From assembly GCA_963704675.1 (NCBI GenBank), contig OY969928.1, positions 992,001 to 1,056,000 on the forward strand: DNA of 64,000 bases. Reading direction: 5' to 3'. The notes beneath the pieces are model-generated. The model saw only the letters and a list, made by a program, of their open reading frames with translations. It was not told the origin of the DNA and made no database searches. Below are positions 42,885-50,622 of this stretch, piece after piece. The stretch comes from DASUVM01 sp963704675. GTDB lineage: Bacteria; Patescibacteriota; Saccharimonadia; Saccharimonadales; Saccharimonadaceae. The position numbers and the translations under genes are program-made. Within the stretch, counting starts at the first letter, position 1, and every line of letters begins with the position of its first letter.

Positions 42885-42976
42885 AGCGCTTTCAACCTTG
42901 GTTCAATATATTCCAACTCACCGAAGAGGATTTCGACCTGTTTTCGTCGTTAGGTTCACCATAGAAATTATTACAG
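42885..42976 (-). repeat. Cassette-boundary module, copy G (partial)
   Basis: Same tail as copy C (QVEILFGELEYIEPRLKALG after one frameshift) and the anchor TTAGGTTCACCA. It stops at TTACAG (42971-42976), where it is fused to the family remnant. Confidence 0.55.
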
Positions 42977-43153
42977 CCCAATGGCCGAACGCACCAAAAT
43001 GTAACGTCATTCTTGGGCGCAATGGAAGACCGGATCGGCGCTATCCCAAACCTATTACGTGAAGTAAAAGACACTACTTATCTTGACCCGGCTGCACTCG
43101 CTGTAGGTTGCGCACTTTTAGCGATTGCCGATAACTACCGAGCATCCAGATAG
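42974..43153 (+). pseudogene. C-terminal remnant of the unknown family
   Basis: About 59 codons in frame: NGRTHQNVTSFLGAMEDRIG, then LLREVKDTTYLDPAALAVGC and a TAG at 43151. DNA is very close to the end of the 36543-37855 copy. No start; it begins at the junction with module copy G. Confidence 0.7.
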
Positions 43154-43180
43154 AACAGGTTTGTTATGATTTACCCGATG

Positions 43181-43318
43181 CTATTTATTCCATATCGAGA
43201 CGGAGCATTTCGCTTGAGTGAAAGGTACAACATCTAATACCTCTAGTCTCCAGTTCTTCCACCAGGCCTCATCACTGAAGCTGAAATCAAAAGAACCGGC
43301 ATTGTTCCGTATGGCCAT
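43181..43318 (-). CDS. Possible 45-residue protein
   Basis: From ATG 43318 the minus strand reads MAIRNNAGSFDFSFSDEAWW, KNWRLEVLDVVPFTQAKCSV, SIWNK and stop. It is Trp-rich and starts 18 bp from the divergent 43336 gene; TATGAT lies 5 nt before its ATG inside the same promoter. It may be a small gene or a remnant. Confidence 0.3.
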   Translation of the reverse strand: MAIRNNAGSFDFSFSDEAWWKNWRLEVLDVVPFTQAKCSVSIWNK

Positions 43319-43335
43319 TTGTTATCATATCTATT

Positions 43336-44646
43336 ATGACAATTGAAAGAGAACCAACTACAGAGAGTATACGTAAACCTAATTTAAGCAAAAAAGCGAG
43401 CGAATATGTTGCTACTATCGAAGTCACCAGTCCTGAATTATCGGTTTCACTCGACATGCTCGTAGAAGGGGGCGATATAATGGCAACTCTTCAAGAACGG
43501 CTAGTAGAGATTGATGAACTGTACGAGCGTCATAATGAGTTGTTCTTCAAAGATGGCCGTCTAACACCTCGCGATAAACTTGATTATGAAGCCATACTTG
43601 CTCTTTCTCATAAAGTTATCCATAAACTTGAGGCTCACGACTCGGTGTTTAGAACGGCCGCCTTAGGGCTGGCGGTGCTACAATTTGCTGAAGCGGGCAG
43701 TCGGGCCGCGCATGACCCCTCTTTACTGATAGTTTCAGATTATAATGAGCAAACGCTGCCCAAAATGATTGCCGATAAAAGTGGAGACCTTGCTGAGCAA
43801 GCATTTGAGACATTTCAAGATAGCCTTCAGGGTGATATTCATGCGTTGCCTCCTGGCAGGTTGGGTTATCTGGGCTGTTTAATGGATACGCATTATGATT
43901 TTTGGTCTCAAGTAAGAGTTGCGTCATCGAAGCCGCAAGGGATACGTGAAAAGGCGAATCATATATTGTCATTATTCCCGGCCAAAGCCGCAGCATGGGA
44001 TACGCATTCTTCTTTTGGCAGACCATCTCAGGCTATTGCTCGCGAAGGGTTGTATGTTCAGGCCATGATAGAGTTTGAAGAAACGCTGAGAACTGGAAAA
44101 GCAACCGCCTGGGATCCATATGGCAACACGAGAGACGTCACACCTTTCATACTTGAGGTGCTTGATTTATCGATGGCCCGAGGTTATTCCGCTGACGAAA
44201 GCTTACAGATAGCAGCTTATAACAGCACTACAATGGGTCGGCTAACAGAGCGGCGGCGCGATGGTATGCCTATTGATTCATGGGATGAGGATTACATTGC
44301 AACGCTTACCAAAGATTCACTTCGGCTTGAAGATGACAAAGAAATGCCGCGTTTGGTTATAGAGGAAGCCAAACTTGATAAGGATATTCCTGCAGATCAA
44401 ACGCAAAGGCAACAAGTGCGGAGTCAGAAAGCAGGTACCTGTGTTGCCCGCGACCTCGTTTTATTGAAGCAAAATGGCAAAACGCACCAGAATATACTGA
44501 CGTTCTCTGGTGCTATGCGTGAGCTTGTCGGAGTAGAGCCTCCGATATTACGACAAGTAGGCAACGAAGTCTATGTCGATCCGGCTGCTTTAACTTTTTG
44601 TTACGTGCTTTTTACTACGGCAGTGAATTACTATTCTAAAGTGTAA
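43336..44646 (+). CDS. Unknown-family protein, intact copy
   Basis: 436 residues, soluble, largely helical, no signal. It is the only undamaged member of a family that has three broken copies within 8 kb. Conserved blocks across copies: an N-terminal SEYVATIEVTSPE.VSLDML region, RLGYLGCLMDTHYDFW, DTHSSFGRPSQA, DLSMARGYSADESLQIAAYN with GRLTERR and a C-terminal block THQNILTFSGAMRE..YVDPAAL. No catalytic pattern is recognised. An extended -10 box (TGtTATCAT, 43320-43328) ends 7 nt before the ATG, so the mRNA should be leaderless. Confidence 0.65.
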   Translation: MTIEREPTTESIRKPNLSKKASEYVATIEVTSPELSVSLDMLVEGGDIMATLQERLVEIDELYERHNELFFKDGRLTPRDKLDYEAILALSHKVIHKLEAHDSVFRTAALGLAVLQFAEAGSRAAHDPSLLIVSDYNEQTLPKMIADKSGDLAEQAFETFQDSLQGDIHALPPGRLGYLGCLMDTHYDFWSQVRVASSKPQGIREKANHILSLFPAKAAAWDTHSSFGRPSQAIAREGLYVQAMIEFEETLRTGKATAWDPYGNTRDVTPFILEVLDLSMARGYSADESLQIAAYNSTTMGRLTERRRDGMPIDSWDEDYIATLTKDSLRLEDDKEMPRLVIEEAKLDKDIPADQTQRQQVRSQKAGTCVARDLVLLKQNGKTHQNILTFSGAMRELVGVEPPILRQVGNEVYVDPAALTFCYVLFTTAVNYYSKV

Positions 44647-44723
44647 TGCATAGTTTCGAATCCGAAAGAAGGTATTGCGATACTTAAGCAGTCATACACT
44701 ATGCCGAATTAGATCACTTTGCG

Positions 44724-46517
44724 TTAATCGTGGTTGAGTATCCTGGAAAGGGTTGCTGGTTCTATTGAGCTTTTGAGTGTCGTCAGGGCTGCTTCTAATC
44801 GTTGCCGAATGTCAGATTGCGAGGTTTTGAGCACTTCCGCCACTTCTGAAATTAGATATTTCTGAGCAAAGCGCATCTCAAGAATCTCGTATCCGAATGG
44901 TTGATTCTTGAGAGCTTGTTGTAATAGTAGCTTCGTGTTAGTTCCAAAACTATTCGTTGATTCCATAGGGTCTTTCGGCTGGTTGGGCTCTACGTCGTAC
45001 TCCCCTTTTATTTGATGTCGAAGACGAACTTCTACTACAAGTAGTGCATTAATCTTTGCGAGCGATACACCCATGCGCTCTGCAATCGCCTGCGGAGATG
45101 GCTCCTCTCGTAGTTCGTTCATCAGGATGCTGCGGTGAGCCCTTAAAGATACGAGCTGTCTACCGATATGATCCGGTACGATCCAATCGTGCCTCATAAT
45201 GTCACGCTGTAGGAACTGATCAATAATGTCACTGGCCAGAGTGGTTAACGTATAGTTAGTAGTGTGATCATATTTTCGTATTGCACGAAGAAGACCACGC
45301 ATGCCCACGAGAGTTAAATCCTCGGTTTCCCTTGGGCTATCCATTCTGTATATCATTTTTCGTGCCTGGAAATTGACAAAATCGACATGACTTTTCAGCA
45401 ATTGGTGAACCGCCATCCTTCCAAGCTCAATAAGCTGGTGAAGCTCTTCCTTTGTTGCCTCAAGGCGCCAGTCCTTTTCATCCTGCCTGAGCAAATCAGC
45501 TGCAAGAACGCCGGCTTCTATATCTTTTGCATAGGCTATAATCTTGGTTTTTGAGAAGGGCGGTATCTTACCGGCTTCTCGTGCTGCCATTGCCTGCAGT
45601 AGCAGGTCAGTTGCCTCATCGCTATTCTCATATATATTTTGGGTAGTTTTTTGAAAAGTTTGAAAAAAAGCACTGTGAGCGTTGTACTTTAGCATGGCTT
45701 TTTTACGATAACCCCCATTCATCTTATGTAGCGGGTTTATCTTGCTAAGACTGAGCAGTCTGGGTGCGTTAAGCCTTGCAAGAATAAGAAGCGCCTCCTC
45801 GGCGGTGACACTCGAGTTTACGAACGACCATGCAAGATAAGAGAATGCTTCTTCGTCAAGCTTTTGCTCTCGCCTTGCTTTGAGTGTAGATAGCTCGTCG
45901 TCGATATAAGCTAGGCACTCGGGCAACCCTTCAGCAATACTACTTCTTAGGTGCTGCGGGAAACGGGGTGTTAATCGCTCCAGAATATCCGCCATACGTT
46001 CATCGCCCTCTTGTATAGCGTGTTTGAGCCGGTTGCAGCTTTGCCACGCGCCAATTCGACCTATTCCGTGGTCGGCTCCAATATGCGAGAGCGGCTCGCC
46101 ATTTAAGTATCGCATAAGCCGTTCGACCGAAGCGCGACCATGCGGTAATTGTGCAAAACCTGCTTGGCATACACTTTGTTCTTCCTCGGTAAGTTCACTA
46201 CATAGTGACGCTAAGAAAGTTGGTCTATCTTCCTTTATTAAAGCATGCTGATCTATGATCGTTTGGGCGATATCCATCTCGGCAGCTATTACTCGTTGTA
46301 GGAATACTCCAGTCGTATCGGACAAGGTTTCGGAAAGGAAAAACCGACGAATATCTTCTCCGTTAAGAACGGCATCAATCATCATGTCGCGGAGAGCACT
46401 ATCGTATCCGGATGGTATCGGAGTGACTCTTTGTAATGTATTCTTGATCTGCTCTCCCTGATCCTGCAAGCTCAAACGCTCGTGTTCCCCAAAACCGCCT
46501 TCGTGCATCTCTCTCAA
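44724..46517 (-). CDS. Divergent sigma-70-like factor with long N-terminus
   Basis: 597 residues. The last 230 match sigma-70 regions: region 2 (LLKSHVDFVNFQARKMIYR, DLTLVGMRGLLRAIRKYD, YTLTTLASDIIDQFLQRDI, VPDHIGRQL), region 3 (EEPSPQAIAERMGVSLAKIN) and region 4 (YEILEMRFAQKYLISEVAEV, QSDIRQRLEAALTTLK). The usual region 2 core W-x-R-Q is replaced by DIIDQFLQRD. The first 360 residues, helical and charged, have no sigma counterpart. It may be an alternative sigma factor with a built-in regulatory domain. TTG 46517 is used as start because AAGGAG lies 8 nt before it. Confidence 0.75.
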   Translation of the reverse strand: MREMHEGGFGEHERLSLQDQGEQIKNTLQRVTPIPSGYDSALRDMMIDAVLNGEDIRRFFLSETLSDTTGVFLQRVIAAEMDIAQTIIDQHALIKEDRPTFLASLCSELTEEEQSVCQAGFAQLPHGRASVERLMRYLNGEPLSHIGADHGIGRIGAWQSCNRLKHAIQEGDERMADILERLTPRFPQHLRSSIAEGLPECLAYIDDELSTLKARREQKLDEEAFSYLAWSFVNSSVTAEEALLILARLNAPRLLSLSKINPLHKMNGGYRKKAMLKYNAHSAFFQTFQKTTQNIYENSDEATDLLLQAMAAREAGKIPPFSKTKIIAYAKDIEAGVLAADLLRQDEKDWRLEATKEELHQLIELGRMAVHQLLKSHVDFVNFQARKMIYRMDSPRETEDLTLVGMRGLLRAIRKYDHTTNYTLTTLASDIIDQFLQRDIMRHDWIVPDHIGRQLVSLRAHRSILMNELREEPSPQAIAERMGVSLAKINALLVVEVRLRHQIKGEYDVEPNQPKDPMESTNSFGTNTKLLLQQALKNQPFGYEILEMRFAQKYLISEVAEVLKTSQSDIRQRLEAALTTLKSSIEPATLSRILNHD

Positions 46518-46684
46518 GCTGAGGTCTCCTTTAGATCAGGTTGTTCTCTCTATTGATCTTTTATACTAGCGACTACTCGTAAAGACGTCAATGACGAGCT
46601 CTGGCTGAATAACTACCAAATCACCAAATATGATCCATCATATATATTAGAATAATTTTTGGAATAAATGACAGAGTAGCAACT

Positions 46685-46723
46685 ATGACAGCGCACCCCG
46701 GTTAACCCGAGGTGCGCTGTCAT
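46685..46723 (-). terminator. GC-rich hairpin terminator
   Basis: ATGACAGCGCACC / GGTGCGCTGTCAT, perfect 13-bp stem with inner CGG/CCG, 9 bp after the end of the 46732-47316 gene. Confidence 0.7.
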
Positions 46724-46731
46724 GAAGCCAC

Positions 46732-47316
46732 TTATTCCCAGTCGATACTCAGATCGCGCGTGCCGACGATTTCGGCTACTACCTGGTCGTACTCGTTGTC
46801 GACGAGACGCCAATCGTGGTCGCCTACATTTTCCATGAACACGAGAGAATGCCGGGGTTCCTTGGCCTGAAGCCCTCCCAGTGATCCCTTGAGCTCTCGT
46901 TGAAGGTGTTGACCAAAGTCGGCCGTGAGTCGCAGTTCATCCTCAGGCACTGCGAACTGGTAGGCCCAGTTGTGAACATCTGGCCGCCAGACACCCCACG
47001 GTGTCTTCGTTCGAAGAGTGAGCTCGACTTTCTTTCGGATGGCAGCGATCATCTCGCGCGTTGTGTAAAGCGCGCCGATTTCAGCCTTGCAGCCATAGTG
47101 GTTGATGAATACGCGACCAATGCCTTCGCACCGGCGAAGCTGTTGGCACAGCATGGTGCCATAGTCTGTCCAGTCGAACCTGTCGTGCCAGTAGTTGACG
47201 TATGTCCGCTTGTATGGGGTTACCGGTGTGAGGAGGTGGCGCAGATCAACCCTGATTGTCGTCGGGTGGTCGTCTGTTTCTGGCAAAACGAGTGTGCGAC
47301 CCTGAATAGTTGTCAT
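46732..47316 (-). CDS. Unknown GC-rich soluble protein
   Basis: 194 residues, rich in Trp, Tyr and Arg (YVNYWHDRFDWTDYGTML, TPWGVWRPDVHNWAYQF); no signal or membrane helix. GC-rich codons unlike the neighbouring genes. No family recognised. Ends with a GC hairpin and is preceded by a leader that can fold in two exclusive ways. Confidence 0.55.
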   Translation of the reverse strand: MTTIQGRTLVLPETDDHPTTIRVDLRHLLTPVTPYKRTYVNYWHDRFDWTDYGTMLCQQLRRCEGIGRVFINHYGCKAEIGALYTTREMIAAIRKKVELTLRTKTPWGVWRPDVHNWAYQFAVPEDELRLTADFGQHLQRELKGSLGGLQAKEPRHSLVFMENVGDHDWRLVDNEYDQVVAEIVGTRDLSIDWE

Positions 47317-47322
47317 GATTCA

Positions 47323-47410
47323 CTTTCTCTTTATGGCCTCGCGAATGGGTGGAGATTTCGAGGCACTTCTGAACGCACAAAAAATACACTCAGAGATACC
47401 TCGAACTGCT
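47323..47410 (-). promoter_or_regulatory. Leader with alternative hairpins
   Basis: On the minus strand, TTCGAGG (47398-47404) can pair with CCTCGAA (47357-47363 region). The same CCTCG segment can instead pair with CGAGGC (47337-47342) just before the start codon. Two exclusive folds, one of which involves the ribosome-site side, suggest a switch. Confidence 0.4.
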
Positions 47411-47571
47411 ACTCTGTCAAAAAGCGTTTTACATGAGTAAAACAGCTATATTTAAACATAGCATTGTGAATAAGTCGACATATTTTAAGTACGTTAAGAG
47501 AAACACTATGAGCATAGGTGTTCTATAATAAAGCAGGCTCTTTTCAGTTTAACCTTAACGAACGGAGTAAA

Positions 47572-48591
47572 GTGTCTGTTATACGCGACCACATGCTTGT
47601 GGATGGCAGTATGGGCATGGCGCCTAAAGCGGCTGCCGCGGCCATATTTGAACTGGCGCAAGCTGGGTACATTGTAATGCGCCTTCCGACGGGAAGAACC
47701 AATCCTGTTCGCCTCAGTCGTACAGACAAATCGGCTGATGATTTGCTTCCTGAGCAGCAAGCATTGCTAAAAGCTGTTTTTAAAAAGAGTAATAATGAAC
47801 CGGGGGCTCGGGCTTATCTAAGCGATCCGGCCAAGTTCCCTGTCGCTCAGACGATTGCCGCCGGTGCACGTGCCTTGTTGGTAGCTGATGGTTCGATTAA
47901 AACACTGCAACCTCGTAGCGTTTATCGTTCGCTGAACATCGTATTTTACAGCACGCTTCTGCTTGGTACTGCGGTGGTAGTTCTCGGCTTCTGGCAGGTT
48001 GAAGCGCTATTCATCTCTTTGATTGTATCGGCTGTGCTGTGGGCATTTTATTCTGGAGCTACGCTAGGGCTGAAGCATAAGCGCGTTTTTCGTACGGCTA
48101 AAAGTTCGGCACGCTACGAGATGCTGGACACGTTGCGTACGAGCAGCCGCTACAACACCTTCTCGGCAGATGTTATTGTAGCTGCCGGGCAACTACCCTA
48201 TGAGCTGCTATGGCTTCGGCACGGTACGCCGCGAAGCATTGATGCTGGGCTCTATGACATCCGGCCGAGTTGGTGTGAGGATGAATGGCCCGCTACCCGC
48301 GAAGGTATAACGCGGGCGATGGTTACGGCCATGGAGATGCTATCATCCGGCCTTACTCAAGTACCTGTCGGCCGTATTTACACCTTGAATTCAGAGGCGC
48401 GAGTCAATGAAATCGATGTCGCAGACGCGAAATTGAACGTATCGATGGACGTTGATGACGGTATGCGTGAAGTCGCTGAACTATCCGATGACCTAGGTGA
48501 CTGGGGCGGAGGTAGCGGCGACGGTAGCGGCGGTGATGGCGGTGACGGCTCTGGTGGCGATGGAGGTGGAGACGGAGGAGGCGACGGTTAA
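47572..48591 (+). CDS. DUF2207-like membrane protein, N-terminal half missing
   Basis: 339 residues from a GTG after CGGAG. VIRDHMLVDGSMGMAPKAAA then IFELAQAGYIVMRLPTGRTN and PEQQALLKAVF correspond to the inner domain of DUF2207 proteins; two membrane helices follow (about 127-170) and the end is the typical Gly/Ser/Asp-rich low-complexity tail (GGGSGDGSGGDGGDGS). The signal peptide and outer domain that normally come first are absent. TATAAT at 47524 lies in the extended frame and is probably its promoter. Role of the family unknown; membrane associated. Confidence 0.6.
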   Translation: MSVIRDHMLVDGSMGMAPKAAAAAIFELAQAGYIVMRLPTGRTNPVRLSRTDKSADDLLPEQQALLKAVFKKSNNEPGARAYLSDPAKFPVAQTIAAGARALLVADGSIKTLQPRSVYRSLNIVFYSTLLLGTAVVVLGFWQVEALFISLIVSAVLWAFYSGATLGLKHKRVFRTAKSSARYEMLDTLRTSSRYNTFSADVIVAAGQLPYELLWLRHGTPRSIDAGLYDIRPSWCEDEWPATREGITRAMVTAMEMLSSGLTQVPVGRIYTLNSEARVNEIDVADAKLNVSMDVDDGMREVAELSDDLGDWGGGSGDGSGGDGGDGSGGDGGGDGGGDG

Positions 48592-48598
48592 GCCGCGT

Positions 48599-48641
48599 GG
48601 CCTCAGCGAAAGAGTCTTTGTACTCAAGTAGCTGAGGCTAT
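48599..48641 (+). terminator. Hairpin after the DUF2207-like gene
   Basis: GCCTCAGC / GCTGAGGC arms, 8 bp, with a loop of about 23 nt; no T-run. Confidence 0.45.
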
Positions 48642-48825
48642 ACACCTCAACAACTAGAATTTATTGAAAAGTAACCAACGAGAACTATACATGTGCGCTA
48701 ATATCTACACTAGGCCACGGTCACCTCCAAGTGAGGAATGCAGTTTTAAAATGAAGGATTCCTACAGGAGATGTCTCAGGCATTGACTGTGGGTACTGGC
48801 TATGCCATCATATCTTTGCTTTGTG

Positions 48826-48915
48826 AGAGAACAATAGTCATCCAAAGTAGTTCTCTGCCGTTTTCATGACTACAAGTGCTCGAAGTTTCAATTGAGCGTC
48901 GATAGGCATGAGAAC
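48826..48915 (+). promoter_or_regulatory. Leader with alternative hairpins
   Basis: AGAGAAC (48826-48832) can pair with GTTCTCT (48850-48856), and the same GTTCTC can pair with a second GAG AAC copy (48910-48915) just before the ribosome site AAGGAG. The three segments allow two exclusive structures. The remaining 48642-48825 stretch shows no gene. Confidence 0.4.
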
Positions 48916-48935
48916 GATTACATCAAGGAGAGTAC

Positions 48936-49433
48936 GTGACTACGTTGCGTAAAGTAATCAGGATAGTCGCTCTAGCCCTTTCGGTCTGGGATATGACCGA
49001 GAGGTTCCGGCTGTTGCGCCAGCATGATGAGCTGGTCAAGAAGTGCGCTCATCTTGAGGGGAGGCTTGACCTGATCGAAGCCGTCGTGTCTGCATCATTC
49101 CTGAAGCCGGGGCAGAACGTGGGCACATCGATTGGTACATCTGTCGGTGAGATCGAACTTCGTGAGGCGGGTGGCCCATACGAGGGAAGGGGCTTCCTGG
49201 TGTATCTGCCGCCAGATGTCACGCTTCCTGACGATGCGGCTAAAACAGTTGCGGAAATGAGTGATAATAGGCTCCACCTTGTTGTTCTACCCGACTTTGC
49301 TCGCGAGGTATGCGGAGGCGCCAAGGCCCTGGTTCTGGCTGACCCGAACTGGGAGCGTGAAGGGCCGTTTGAGCCAGGTCTGCCCGGTCGGTCCATGCTG
49401 CATGTTTTCGGTATCCCATCACTAGTTGAATAG
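48936..49433 (+). CDS. Unknown GC-rich protein
   Basis: 165 residues from a GTG preceded by AAGGAG at about 48925. An amphipathic, perhaps coiled, N-terminus (RLLRQHDELVKKCAHLEGRL) is followed by a Gly-rich segment GTSIGTSVGEIELREAGGP and a small alpha/beta part. GC-rich codons. No family recognised; ends in a GC hairpin at 49451-49483. Confidence 0.55.
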   Translation: MTTLRKVIRIVALALSVWDMTERFRLLRQHDELVKKCAHLEGRLDLIEAVVSASFLKPGQNVGTSIGTSVGEIELREAGGPYEGRGFLVYLPPDVTLPDDAAKTVAEMSDNRLHLVVLPDFAREVCGGAKALVLADPNWEREGPFEPGLPGRSMLHVFGIPSLVE

Positions 49434-49450
49434 ATGTAGACAGAGAACAA

Positions 49451-49483
49451 CCAGGCGTGCGGGGCGAACACCCTGCCGCCTGG
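49451..49483 (+). terminator. GC-rich hairpin terminator
   Basis: CCAGGC / GCCTGG plus inner GCGGGG / CCCTGC, 18 bp after the stop of the 48936 gene. Confidence 0.6.
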
Positions 49484-49591
49484 CGGTTCCCTAAGTTCAG
49501 TAGTAATTAGTGGGTTTAGGGAACTGTGTTGTAGTAAAAACGACAACTCCCATCGTTATTGAGATTTTATGTAGGCAGACAAGTTGGTGGA

Positions 49592-49624
49592 ACAGGAGGA
49601 GTCGCTTGTGGCGACACCTCCTGT
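49592..49624 (-). terminator. GC-rich hairpin terminator
   Basis: ACAGGAGG / CCTCCTGT with inner GTCGC / GCGAC, 13 bp after the minus-strand end of the first DUF3558 gene. Confidence 0.65.
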
Positions 49625-49636
49625 CCTCTGAACCAG

Positions 49637-50227
49637 CTAGACGTGGTAGCCGGCGACGTTTATCGCCTGAATGGCGATTGTGACGAGCCCTTTGGGCTCG
49701 AACTTACCGCGACCGCTGTTGAGGGCCGAGCACGCGAAGCCGCCTTTTCTGACCAGCGCCTCGTTCTCTGCGGTAACGAAGGCCTCGAAGCCCTCAGTCG
49801 AGAACTCGGCGAGCTTGCCCTGTGCTTCAGCTGTGCGAAGAAACTTGCCCCACTGCTCGTCGGTGATCTTCATCACCCTGACGTTGGTTCCCAGGCCGGT
49901 TGCCACGCTGGGGTCACGATAGGAGCAACCGTCGATGCCTTGCCCGGCGGGCTGTGCCATCGAATCGAAATTCGCCTCAAGGGTGCCTTCGTGACCGAGC
50001 GCCCTGGCGGCTACTTCGCCCGTGATGATCTTGCAGAGGTCACCAGGAGCCTGCCAGGTACCCGCGGGAGTGGCAGGCAGCTCGATGGCCGGGCTGCTGT
50101 TCGATGATGAGGTTGCAGGGGTCGGCGTGCCGGCGGCCGTATCGCTGCTGCCGTCTTCGGTGCGCTGGCATCCGCTGAGAGCGATGGTCAACACGAGGGC
50201 GATCGCGGGCATGGTTCTGATTCGCAT
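49637..50227 (-). CDS. DUF3558-type lipoprotein 1
   Basis: 196 residues. Lipoprotein signal MRIRTMPAIALVLTIALSGC with lipid Cys20, a Ser/Thr/Pro linker, then WQAPGDLCKIITGEVAARAL and IDGCSYRDPS, the paired-Cys start of the DUF3558 domain, which in actinomycetes is found in many cell-envelope lipoproteins of unknown role. Two later Cys-free strands and a hydrophobic end complete it. GC-rich codons. GAGGA lies 8 nt before the ATG. Upstream on the same strand lie the hairpin leader and the three-way junction element. Confidence 0.8.
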   Translation of the reverse strand: MRIRTMPAIALVLTIALSGCQRTEDGSSDTAAGTPTPATSSSNSSPAIELPATPAGTWQAPGDLCKIITGEVAARALGHEGTLEANFDSMAQPAGQGIDGCSYRDPSVATGLGTNVRVMKITDEQWGKFLRTAEAQGKLAEFSTEGFEAFVTAENEALVRKGGFACSALNSGRGKFEPKGLVTIAIQAINVAGYHV

Positions 50228-50260
50228 CGTTCCAGTCCTCGTCTAGTGGGTGCGGCACAA

Positions 50261-50316
50261 ATGAAAATCACCCTGATGGGTGATATGCCGAATATATAAT
50301 AAACTATATATCGGCA
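50261..50316 (-). promoter_or_regulatory. Two-hairpin leader of the first DUF3558 gene
   Basis: Minus strand: TGCCGATATATA / TATATATTCGGCA form one stem, then ATCACCC / GGGTGAT followed by TTTTC form a terminator-like stem. GGGTG can also pair with the CACCC of the later GCACCCAC. A similar ATCACC hairpin and a shared CACTAGA element precede the second DUF3558 gene. Confidence 0.5.
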
Positions 50317-50332
50317 AGATGCAAACTTAAGT

Positions 50333-50473
50333 AACCCGAGTTTCACAACCTCCTTTCCAGACCACTCTTTTTGTATAAAGCTCCACCACGGAGCTTTATA
50401 CAAGCGTTGGGCTGAAAATTGGTTAAGAAACCGATTTCACACGATCTGGAAAGGAGGTTGTGAAATTCGGGTT
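50333..50473 (-). ncRNA. Three-way-junction RNA candidate, copy 1
   Basis: Minus-strand 141-nt element. Outer stem P1: 50445-50473 with 50333-50361, 28 of 29 positions pairing. Inside follow TCGTGT, stem P2 (GAAATCGGTT / AACCAATTTTC), AGCCCAACGCT, stem P3 (TGTATAAAGCTCC / GGAGCTTTATACA) and AAAAGAGTGG. All three linker strands are identical to copy 2 at 63047-63187, while outer P1 and part of P3 differ but stay paired. It lies upstream of the DUF3558 lipoprotein 1 gene on the same strand. Confidence 0.7.
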
Positions 50474-50563
50474 AAGTATGGTATTCACAAGGTGTGATGA
50501 CTCGCTCGATAGGTTTCGAAAAAAAGAAATCCAGCAGATGCTGGTTTTGTAACTACAGAGGTG

Positions 50564-50600
50564 GAGCAGGGGCTGGTACGCGTGGTAACAGCTCCTGCTC
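50564..50600 (-). terminator. GC-rich hairpin terminator
   Basis: GAGCAGGGGCTG / CAGCTCCTGCTC (11 of 12 paired) just after the end of the second DUF3558 gene. Confidence 0.6.
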
Positions 50601-50622
50601 TTGCCCCACGCTAGATGATGCG

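Noticed and set aside
32881..42976. A classical integron
   Set aside because: No integron integrase and no attC core (RYYYAAC / GTTRRRY) seen; only the cassette-like layout is claimed.
50333..50473. Junction element as hammerhead ribozyme, retron or IS200-type end
   Set aside because: The hammerhead core CUGAUGA..GAAA is absent, no reverse transcriptase or transposase gene is nearby, and the differing outer arms argue against simple terminal repeats.
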